64,000 nt of DNA. Origin: Hypsibius dujardini (lineage: Eukaryota; Tardigrada; Eutardigrada; Parachela; Hypsibiidae). The stretch lies in contig LRSR01007913.1 of assembly GCA_001579985.1 (NCBI GenBank), forward strand, positions 163,594 to 227,593. The letters run 5' to 3'. A program made the position numbers and the translations under genes. How positions within the stretch are numbered: the first letter of the stretch is position 1; every line of letters begins with the position of its first letter. Below the pieces are notes generated by a model. That model worked only from the letters and a program-made list of their open reading frames with translations, had not been told where the DNA came from and did not search any database. Shown here one piece after another: positions 43,501-54,700 of the stretch.

Positions 43501-44017
43501 GAAATAGATATAAATACCTACTGAATTATTCAATCAATCAAACAATCAACTGCACAACAGAATAGCGATTTTCATGCTCTAAAATCAATCAATCAAATCA
43601 TAGAAAACACACAATGTGTAATACCCATCTCAAATCCAAAGTTCAACTTTTAAGTCCCGGTGAAAAGGGAAAACACACTTACAACTTGCTGTCTCCTCTC
43701 CTCCACAATCTTTTTCATCTCCTCCATGGTGAGGCGCTGGCCGCCCGGAGGCTCGGCCGCGAGCGGGGCACTCTCAACAACAGGCCTCGCGGACGTCTTC
43801 GACCGCGACTCATGCTCTTCGCCATTCCGTGCGGCCTTCGCCCGGCCCTGACTCTCATCAATATCCTAAAACATCGAACCAATTTAGAACACGAAAGCAG
43901 TCAAGACAAGCGAAAAAAATGGGAAGGGGGAACATAAAGAAGCCATACCGTAAACCGACGCTTTCGCGGCTTGTCAAAGCCGTCTCCATTCTCCCCGCCG
44001 CGGTCGACTGCAGCCAT
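40541..44017 (-). CDS. PRPF3: U4/U6 snRNP protein PRPF3 (Prp3), 9 exons, 582 aa
   Basis: Component of the U4/U6.U5 tri-snRNP, where it clamps the U4/U6 duplex; nuclear. Exons: 44017-43949, 43865-43683, 43262-43151, 43077-42725, 42494-42236, 42038-41895, 41813-41714, 41374-40954, 40648-40541; 583 codons including the stop. Strong family segments: [83 protein letters not shown], and the C-terminal DUF1115 region with [20 protein letters not shown]. The end [16 protein letters not shown] has an extra Tyr compared with the human end. Human PRPF3 has 683 residues with an N-terminal PWI domain; here the first Met ([13 protein letters not shown]) leads straight into the charged linker, and no PWI-like exon was seen upstream. 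Confidence 0.95.
40690..40850 (+). repeat. TCTG/CCTG-type tract in a PRPF3 intron
   Basis: Diverged TGCCTGTCTG units occupy the intron before the last PRPF3 exon. A denser related tract lies at 42590-42695 in another PRPF3 intron, including four CCTG units near 42645-42668. Confidence 0.75.
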
Positions 44018-45734
44018 ATTTGCACAATAATAAAACTGGTGGCACACGTCGCGACAGACTTTATACCTGCTGGTGGAATAGTAGGAAGAGAGGTCCTGGG
44101 TCCTCTGGCAAAAGTCCAAACCTGTGAGGGGAAGATGGAAAACAAATAAAAATAATTCTATCAATCGTAGAGTGATTGAGCAATGTAGTTTGCAGAGTAG
44201 TGTAAAAACTTACGAAACCTTAGCCAGAAACCTATGGAAAGCGGATGGGAAAACGGGAGGACGGTTAAAATCAAAGTTAAGAAATATGGGGAGAAGAGAA
44301 ATGATAGGAAACTTCAACCGCCACGAATGGTGAAAAGACGTCCTGAAGACGTAATCAAATTAGTTGTGCGCAAGACTACCCACGCGCACAACCTCTTTCG
44401 CCTTACAGCCTCTTTTGCCTTACAGCCACGCGCACAACAGCTGTCTAATACTACAGCTACAGGGAAACTGAGACAGTACTGATTTAGCACTGTATTCGGC
44501 CTCTAATTATTGCTGATTTAAAGAACTTTATAATTTTTTTGAACGATGAAAATTGATGATTTTTGAAGATTTAAACTATAAGAGGGGTCCATTGATGATA
44601 AAACAGATCCCCAAAACCATAGCGTTGGCTATAGGTACTCAGTCACAGCGCCAATCCTTCAAATGATCCTTGGCATCATTTGCAGGTTTAACAAGTTCAG
44701 GGTGAGGAGGGGAGGGGGAACCCCGGCGTTTGCTTTCAAAAACAAAACTCCAGCGTTTTGGATATTTCCTCTAATTAAAAAGGACAAATGAAAAACTTAC
44801 AAAAATGTTTAGTTTTGGGATGGGAAGCACTTAGGGGGTCGCTGAGTTATAACTTTTTTTTTCTGAAAAAGACGTTTGGTTGTTGGAAGTTTGAATACTT
44901 ATCGAAAAGTCTAAAATCTAGTAAATCAGATTAAACTTCCCTAACAAAGTGTTCGAAAGAATCCGGTAATACGAGACCTGGGGGCGTTACATGACCATCT
45001 TTTAGAAACTTGAAAAGGCCAAAAGTTTCAAAACTCAACTAAGTTTTATAATACAGAATAATTGCAGTTGAAAAAAATCACTTCTTGCCAACAGATTCGG
45101 CAACCCTACAACAATGTAAGACTTAAAGCAAGCGCCGGGTTGCTCTTAATTGACGCGAAAGTCACCCCGTTCGAATGGAATATCATTAAGCTGAGCTTGT
45201 ACGAGTATGTCTGAAAATGTTTTTACAGCATTATTTGCTGGAACATTTTTCTTACCGCAGCACAGTTTGGTTTTCTCATTTTCATCCCTTCAACTTGAAA
45301 TAGTCTATAATAACCTGTTTAGCAGAGTTAGAGTCAGTATAAGCTGCGGTGATCGAATGGTATTTTCCTAGAGGTGAGGCAGGTATTTCGCATGAAGCGA
45401 TATGTTCTCTGACCGGATTGTTATGAGGTTCCCAGCTTCCCCCCCCTTCCCCCATGCACCGTGCGAAGTACTTACAAGTGTAGCACGAATTTCAGATCAA
45501 GAGAATATATATATATGTAGATCAAAGTAATTATACTTTTGGACGGTCTTATGTATACCGTAAGCAAACAAACCAACCGACGAATCGTACTAGTATTCAT
45601 ATCATGTCAGAATAGTATGTCAAACAACCTCGGAGATGTGTGCCTTGTACAGTATATAGTGTTACATATTGTAGCTCATTCCGAGTCCCCTCTAAAAGAA
45701 GGGCTTTTGACATTTCGGTCCAAGCGCCGGAGCG
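44018..45734. other. intergenic region between PRPF3 and the complete guanylate cyclase
   Basis: 1.7 kb holding the PRPF3 promoter and 5' UTR at its left end and the cyclase 3' flank at its right end. AT-rich, with a short G-rich run near 44700-44725 and a TATATATA run near 45505-45515. No family-recognisable coding sequence or repeat copy was identified. Confidence 0.5.
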
Positions 45735-48700
45735 TCAGTCTGTCGCCCCGACGAGCCAATATGTTCGAACGACCCCTTTTCCCTGCAAACAAAACTAATG
45801 CTATATCATGGAGAAGCATAAGTTAAAGACCTCGCCGAAGTCAAACTGGTAACCGTTTTGATAGATATCTATGTATGCAGATACATTTTTAACGTGGACT
45901 CACCAGGAGCTCAATGTCGCCTCTCGGCTGAATGATCATATCCGGATAGGCCTTCAGGAGCTCATATGTGCTGGAACTCATATGAACTTTCATGGCTGAA
46001 AAGGCCCCACACATGCAAAAGGTCATCCAATGCAGCGGATAAATGTGTATGCACTGTATATATTTTGTTTATATTTATATATGTAACGAGGTGGATTAAT
46101 TGCAAGCCTGACCTTCGCTGGAGGACTCCATCCGATGAGCCATTAGGACTGTGTCGCCAAACCTGCTCGTTAATGAAAATTATGTAGTTAAAGCATATTG
46201 AAGACCTTGCCTCTCGACAATCAAACTAATTTGTAGGTTCTGTATACACTTACAGACAATAGCGAGGCATCTTCAGTCCGACCACTCCCGCGGCACAGGG
46301 ACCTTTAACCAAAGAGCGATGAAACATGACCACGGTAATTAACGAATCACTCGAGGCTACTGATTATTATTAAAACACTCAAAATAAATAGACCTGCCAT
46401 AAAATGTAGATTATTTATCACATTGAAATATATTTAGTGTTTCATTATTTTTGTTTTATCAATAATTTGAAAGCTTTGTCTTCTAATTTCGTCTACTTCG
46501 CATATTCGCATATGCAGTACGTATACCGGCATACTGTATTTTTCAGGCTGTCTATTAACCCGTTAACGCCCAAAATTGTCAAATGACGACATTTATGGCG
46601 ACCTCCAAATTTTCAGGCAAAGATGGTTTGACCGATTTTGCTAACCTCAACTGATTTTGAAAGTTGGTGTGTTGCTTGAAATTTAGCAACCACGGTTTGG
46701 TCATTTGCTGTTTGATCAAGGCCCGGCAAAAATGGCCAAAGTTGAACCACATTTTCTTTTTCTGAGGAAACAAGTCTTCGCAGGTTGTGAGCTGGCCAAA
46801 ATTTCTAAAAATACTGTAGCGACGCAATTCTAAGGCGCAGCTGTGGCCACGCCCCCGAGCTGCTTGCCCACCACTCCGTCGCTAAGTTGCTGGATTGAAG
46901 ACTGAGGCGCATCTCAGTGGGTAGGTGGTTTTGTACGCACACCTGGGGCCATATACACGGAAAACGCAGTTTGCGTTGCGCCTTAGAATCGCGTCGCTAC
47001 AGTACGTGATTTTTTGATTCCCTCAAGTCCACCGTTTCTAATCTTAGTCATCTCTAGAAATAATGATCTGACTTTGGGTCATTTTCAGAGGTGGAGTTTA
47101 TTTTTTGACCAAACCTTAAACACCTTCTTTGACCACTTGGGAAATCAAAAAAGTCAAGTGGGGATCCCTTACCGGTATGTAAACCGATACGCAGCTGCAG
47201 ATGAGAGCCTGGCCGGTGGCGGATTCGCACGCGACGCAAGGATTTGAGGATCTTCAGCGACATCTTGGCCAGCTCGTAAGCGTGGCGGTTCTCATTGCGA
47301 ATTGGTAGGCCACTTGCGACCTAAAATCCAAGCATAGAGAGATTGTTTTTTTGAGACAGTTGCTGAGCTCCTTATTTTGAGAAGGTACTGTAACACCAGC
47401 TGCACATTACATTACATACATCACATACATTACATTGCACAATATATTATACATTTACACAATACATTGAACATTACATTACATTACTGCAATACATTAC
47501 TCATAACAAATGCATTACTGCACATTAAAACTATAGTATAGCACTCATACCATGTAAGCATCGCCAATGGTTTCCACCTTGTAGGCGTCAAAGTCCTCAA
47601 TGATACGATCGAACAATGCTGCGTACACACGGGAGCGAGAGAAAAAAATTGTGAAGGTGTTTTAGGAAGGGTATATACAATAGCTGTATAGTGGGCACGA
47701 CGAATTGTTGTACATAAAGAAAGCGCCTGCTTAACTGTAAAGGTCGTTGAGTAAGTCTACCACCTCCACCGCTGTGCTAGTAGAGCTTATCGACGTAAAT
47801 CCCACAATGTCGCTTGAAAAGAAGCAGCAACAATGTTATTGTAGAAAAACGCGTGCATTCTGGCTCTTAAACGCGTCACACTTGTACCTAAAATAGATCG
47901 TGACGCTGGCAAAGCTTTCGGGCTCGATATGTTCACCGTGAATAAGACGCTCAGCCACCATTCTAAATTGCATAAAAAATCATTTTTTTTGCCTTGAAAT
48001 GCCCAATATATAGTATCCGATGATCAGTACACTGTACTTGGGTAAGATTTGATTCAGCAGCTCCTCGGACTTCTTTTTTTCCTCCGCAAAGGCAGCCGTG
48101 CGTTCATTCACGGCTACTTCGAGCTCGATGGCATACTTTTCCATGCGTTTGATGAGGTTGTTGAAGAGGTTCCCGGTGTGGTATTTGACCAGAGGTCGTA
48201 GCTTCGTACGCAGCTGCTCGAACGTCGGTCGCGCTATCGGGTCTTCCATCAGACAGTCTTGCATGATTCGGAGCAGAGCCGGTTCGCAGGCGTCCGCCGG
48301 TACGTTGGGCCGTAATAGGGGCTGCGTTCCTTTACGAATTTCTTTGATGATGGCTGCGCAAACAAAACAACCGCTTGAATATATTTCTTTCACTGCCTAT
48401 CTTTCCATGTGTCTATCTTTCTGTCTGTCTGTCTTTCAGTCTGTTTATATTTCTCTCGGTCACTCTGTCCGTCTGTCTGTCTGTCTGTCTGTCTGTCTTT
48501 TTACATCTTTTTGCCTGTCTGCTTGCCTATTTGTCGGCATCTTTGTCAATCAGCGTGCATACCTGTCTGTAGATCTGTCTGTTGGTCTGTTTCTGTACCT
48601 GTATTTTGCTCGTGCACAAAGCAACTGCTGTACCTTTCGTATCCATGTTGAAGTTTTTCTCTTCATACGGATCTGTGCGGAGGATGATCTCTGACAGCAC

Positions 48701-51700
48701 AATACCAAAACTATAAACGTCGCCTCTTTGGGTCCCGTGAAGTGGAATACTAGGACGGAGGTGTTCAGGCGCGACCCACAGCAGCGGTCTGATCGCCTCC
48801 TCGGTTGAGTCAGGTTCAATGTAGAGCGGATACTGCGTTCGCATGTTCCACAGTCCGATATCGCTGAGTTTGGCCACCAAACGCCCGTGAATGAGGATAT
48901 TGGTGCTCTTCAGCCGACCGTGAGACTTGAAGGAGGACGAGTGCAAAAAAATCATCCCCTAAAAACAATAAAAAAATCATTATGTTTTGATTTAATGTCT
49001 TGAACCGTTAACGCCCGGTTCCAGATCGATACGATTTGGGTACCAAAAGTGTTTTCCTTTCATAGTTCTGTTCAATTAAGAATAACTTTTGTGTGAAAAA
49101 TTTTGGGTAACTTAAAAAAATGTGTGTTTCTTGGGCTGACCACTATCCACTATCGAGTTTCAAGCAAAACTACCGATGGAACTGTTTCTTGCACTTGTGC
49201 GCGCCATATTTAATTAGAACAGTATTCAATCAATCAATGAGTTGTTATAGTAGTCAGTTTTATTCATTTTTTAATAAAAACATCGGAAGCCTTCGTTGAC
49301 CACTAGCCGCGTGCCAGTCAATCTGATTCAGATAACTGTTTTTAGAGATGTTCAATAGATGGTTAACTTGGGGGTGGAAAAAACCACATATTGCTCGAAA
49401 TTTTAGCCAGCTCACAGCCCGCGGAGGCCTTTTTCATTAAAAAAAGTGATAACTGGTTCACTTTAGAAATTTCTGCCGGACATTGGTCAAGTAGCAAATG
49501 ACTAAACTATAATCTCTAATTTCCAAGGAATATACTGAAATTTAAAATCAGTTCAGTTTAGTAAAATCGCTCCAACTATCTCTGCGTGAAAATTCGGAGG
49601 TCCCTATGTCGTCATTTGACGACATTGGGCTTTTAACCGGTTAATATCAATTTTATCGCTTTCTTATCAAAAGCCGTTCGCGCTCACCTCAACGGCTTCA
49701 TGAATGATGGAGTACCGCAGTGACCAGTCCAACGTCAACGAATCCTTCTCCAAAAGGTCTTTCAAGCTCCCCTTTTGGCAATACTCGTACAGCAGACACT
49801 CATTCGCCGGTTCCAGACACAGTCCCACAAAACGCAAAATATGATCGTGGATTAAATTGCGCAGCTAAAAAATGTATAATGTATTCGTCAATCCCATTAA
49901 ATTTAGATTGTATTTCATCATAGAATTAATCTGCATTTTTACATCACGGAGTTCGATCATATTTTCCCTTGTGATGACCACGGCATGGGGCAGCCTCTTG
50001 AGTGCCACCGAAGTGTCCTTATAAATGCCGTTCTCGATGTAGATACGACTCCGTCGGGAAATCCCAGTCATTTGCATCGATTTGGTCACTTGGTCTGTTG
50101 ACTGTTGTTAAAAACACGTAAACGAACAAAATAGATGAAAAAAGGTTTTTGATTGGTCAGGCGCCATCGCGAAGCATACCGTTACGGTTACCATTGGGGG
50201 CGGACCACTGCGGGACTGTTGCTGGGAACTGGGAAGAGTCTCGTGGCTGCCGATTTTCTTGGCGAAACCGATGTCAGTCCACTGCACCTGCCACCACTCG
50301 TCGTCTATGTCGAGTTGGAATTGGTGACGTTTTCTACAGACGGAAGGAAAAGCGAGTTTATCGTTTCTGGAAGAGAGGGTAGGTCACTTATGGCAGACCG
50401 TAAGAAATTCACGTCGATTGTCGAATTCTCACAAGGTCACGGTGTGGTAGGGATGGCATCAAATCACGAAAAGGCACATTTGATTTGATTCGGTTTGATT
50501 TTGCTTTGATTTGTTTTGATGGGACTTGTGAAAAAATGTTCCATTTCTCAGTTTTGGCACGTTTTTTTTAAATCTAATCGTACAGTGCTCCCCAAATAAA
50601 GTGTATGCAAATGTTTTTTTTAAAGTATTTATGAGATTGTTAGTTATGCCATTAACATTGTTTGAAAAATTTCTATATATACAATGTACATTGAATTCTT
50701 ATCACTCCTTTTTACCTAATAAAACAGAAAACCAAACTTGGTCACTCAAACGACTTGTTAATACTTTTTAACTTCGTTCAACATATTATTTCAGTTAGCA
50801 GTTACAGTGTACATTTCAGTTTTATGTTCTGTCGGTATTGAAAAAGAGGTCTCACGCAATTTAACTAGATTTAGGGCTATCCTTGCTAGCTTGGTCGTAC
50901 CTTCAAAGTAGCTTTGGTTCAAAGTCCGACAATCAATTCCTATGTGTGATCCGGGGTTTGATCAATTTATCACCAAACGTCCTCTTGAACTGATGAAAAA
51001 TAATGATTCACGGCGTTTTGTGAAGGGAAAGTGGCTTAAAAATGCCTAAACTCAAATCAGAATCTGAAATTAATTTGAAATATAAAACCAATTCGATTTG
51101 ATTTGATTTGAATTTGACATTTGACGTTTGTTGTCATCCCTATGGTATGGAATTAGCTTCAATAAACGCTCTTTTCAGGAAATTTGCTTTATTGTTATAT
51201 GGGGAAGCCGGTCCATTCTGTTACAATTGTTCCGAACATAACGGGAAACTCAGCATATGCAGCCTACCAAAATAAATTTTGCTTAACCTCTTGCACTCAT
51301 ACTTTAGTTTTAAAAAATCGTTCAGAATTATTCAAATATTTCTCAAAGATCAAGGACGAAACTTTATGTCCCACTCCCCGAAAAGTGCGCCTTTTTCGTG
51401 ATCGTAAAGATTTAGTACACGCTTATCGTACATTTTTCCGTATGATTATCTACATTCTAAATGAATTTATACATTGACTGGTCTTGCTTGAAAATGCCTT
51501 TCAATTACAGTATGCAAGTGACTCTTTACGTACTGATCAGTTTTTTATTATCCCGCAGTACGCCAACGGCTTCCCCGGCTTCTAATTAACTTAATTAATA
51601 CATTATTTTTTAAACCTACATGTAAAGGACCCATCCGACGATGGCACAGATGGCCACTAGAGCTACCGCGATGATGACTGCGCTGGCCACCATTGGAAAT

Positions 51701-54700
51701 GCAACTAAAATAAGGAAGTGCAACAAAAAGTGTTGCATAGTACCAGTATATGACGATCTGAAATGCCACAAAATTTTCAAATAACAGACGATTCAGTAGA
51801 CTCACCGGAGGATTGTTCCTGACAGGGGCCGGACTGGCCGTCAAAGCCGCATGCCGGAGAATTGGGTAATGGCCATCTTTTGTTCTTGGGCCAGTTGATG
51901 GTTCGCACGGTTTGAAGGGTGTCATTGGCGGCAACGAACTTGATGATGGGCTGCAAATATCGTGCCATAAGTTTCCAGTCAAATCGTCCGCTTCACATTT
52001 CGTTTCTTATATAGTTCTGATTTTCACGAAATCCTGTAACATATCTCAATTCCTGTACGCATATGAACATGAAGCTACAGGGGTAAACTATTCTCAACGT
52101 CTGTGCACATTTTTAACATTTGTCTAAATTTAATTTTTTAAACCAATTAAGCAATGCGTTTCCTACATTTTGCTTGATTTCGGATGTTGCAACATCATCC
52201 ATGACACAATGCTAACTGTTTTCCAAAACCGTGTGCAAGGCTCGGCGTGCTGGATTTACAATCAACTGATACTGACAAAAACGATGCAATTTTTTTTTAT
52301 AGACGTTAACAATCTTGGCAATGATTCAAAATATATGGGGAATTTTTTGCTCGATATATTTGTAACTCCAGTTGAAACTGTTTGATGAGCAACAAAAAAG
52401 ATAGGGGCTGGTCGAGGTTTGTATGAATTTTTGATTTCTGGTGTTCAAGTTAAAACCACAGAAAATCACGCAAAACCAGGCTTTTTGCATGTTGAAGCAC
52501 AAAATTATTACAGCGTGTGAAAAAACCTGGAAAAATCCTGCGACACCTGGCCGAACTTAGTGGGTATGTTTGGGGAAATGACTCGTTCTGGGCAACAGTC
52601 TAAGTTGCGACATGGAAAAACTGTTCAAACAGAGACAATTGATTGTGTTATCGAATTTAATTTTTAGACTCGAAAAACATTTAAACGGAACAAATGGTTA
52701 GAGAAATAAAAAAGTAGTCGCATGTAGTCGTGGTAGTAAATGGTTTACTCCTGTATATATTAGGAATAAAAGTCGGCTTGTAAGGTCGCTCCCAAAGTTG
52801 TTCGATCGCTGATTAGTTGGCCTGCCCTGTAGAGCTGATAAAAGATCTATCCTCTACCGATGTGCAATAAGTAATCATGCTCTTCTGCATAGGTAAATAC
52901 TGCAATCAGTTTTAGTTTTAATTCAACATTAGTTGGTTATGGCAAGGTGGCGTTTTTTACACGTAATTTATTGTCGAGGGAACTGTTAAATTAGCGGAAT
53001 GAAGAGAAGTCGTGCCTAGTGTAAGGAGATTCGATGGACACCCCGGGCGGTTTATTAAAATATCTTCAATAGCCTATTGTTCTCACATATCTTACCAAAA
53101 ACTCAGACGTGACGGTATCGAAGCTAAGTAGGTTGAAATCGAAGATGCGGTCACCCTTCGGACTAAGGACGATGTCCGTGCCAACACCGTGAAAGGTCTT
53201 GTTCCACATTTTCTTGGTCATGGCCAGTCCGTCGAAGGGGTCCTCGCCGGAAAGGAGCGTATCGTTTAAGACCTCAAGATTAAACGAAAATAAAATCTAA
53301 AAAGACCCAAAAGAATAATGTAAAAAAATGCAGAATTTGTGCTTACAAGGCCGTAGACCCGGCAAGCATCGAGAAATCCCATGACCGACAAGGGCACCTT
53401 AAGCCAGAAACTAGTCAGGCCAAGTAGTCGAATTAATTGGAATATAAATTTGAAGCACAGTGGACATACGAATGTATTTGTGTGTTTGAGATTTGAGTAT
53501 ACATTAGACCCATCAACTGCTCCGATCTTGACGTTTTCTGGATAAACGTAAGAGTATTTTTTTGCCGAGAGATCCTTGAGGTCTTGCTGGTAGTGCAGAT
53601 ACTCGGCGTTGTCGGGAAGTTTGAGTTGGATGACGAAGAGGGCTTGGAAGGCCGACTTGATCTCCTAGATAAAAGTTGAGACATTTTTGCATTATGTCTC
53701 ATTATTTGCTATTTCTTTCAAATTTTAGTATCACGCTCGTGCCTTCCCTTACGTAGTTTTGCATTAAAAATAATGTTAAGACCAATGGGTGAAAAAAAAC
53801 TGAACTCTTTTATTCAAATAAATTATTGTTAACGACCAATTATCGCAATATTGTTCCAGATTAGTTTTCTAAAACGGCTTTGTTTTATATATAATCTCCC
53901 ATCCAATAAACACACGCTCTAGCGCTAGTTGAGAGTTCACCGGTGCGGACCAAAAGCAAGGAGTCGCATTTCAATAAGTTTTGCTTGATTTGCTCGCGGT
54001 TTAATTGAACTGTACCTGGCTGCTGATGACACTGTCGTTAACCTTTCGCGAAGCTTCGTCCTTGCCAGCCTGCGACGAACCCTGTCGGACGTAGCCGCCT
54101 GATATGAAGTCACTACCTACCCCGGTGTCCCAGGACAGCGAACCAGCCTGCCCGCTGACGTAGAACAGATCAGCCGTAATAAAGACCTAAACATACATTA
54201 CACACAGCAACGATTGTTTAATCTCGCCCCTCATTTATTTCTCCGCAAATTTCAGGTCAGGTTAATTCTGAAAAAATTACATAGTCCCCGTTCGTCATCT
54301 CCAAATCCCGTGCTGTTAACTATGGATTCAGCAAAAGAGGTGTTTATTCCATACAGTATACCTTGTTGAGTGTAACTTAGGGCTATTTAGGGTCCTTACA
54401 AGTCGAAAACAGGACCCCCCTCATGTTAGGGCCAGGGGCCGGGTGGGCAAAGGGGCAAAATGTAGTTTTTCAAGATTAAACTCGAAATTCGGCTTTTTGT
54501 TCCTCATTTTGAAACTGGTGCGAGTGTGGGGGTCTCATTTCCAAGGCCCCCTGGAATTTTAAAACATTTTCAGAACTTCAGTTTTTCTATAAAATTTACA
54601 ATTTGTTGGGGTCTAATATGTGTGCCCTGGTAGTAAATGCAAATAGGAGATTAAAAACATTCAAGAATAGTTCAAATTTGATAGAAAAACTGAAGTTTTT

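Noticed and set aside
48375-48694. Long Cys/Leu/Ser-rich frames over TCTG tracts (also at 678-1039, 20371-20716 and 63093-63323)
   Set aside because: Translations of simple repeats inside introns.
51184-51477. 97-codon plus-strand frame in a cyclase 1 intron
   Set aside because: Antisense to the gene, next to a mobile element, and without any recognisable motif.
53470-53506. Alternative donor GTATAC for cyclase 1 exon 6
   Set aside because: Keeps the frame, but GTATGT at 53469 is a stronger donor; not decidable without transcripts.
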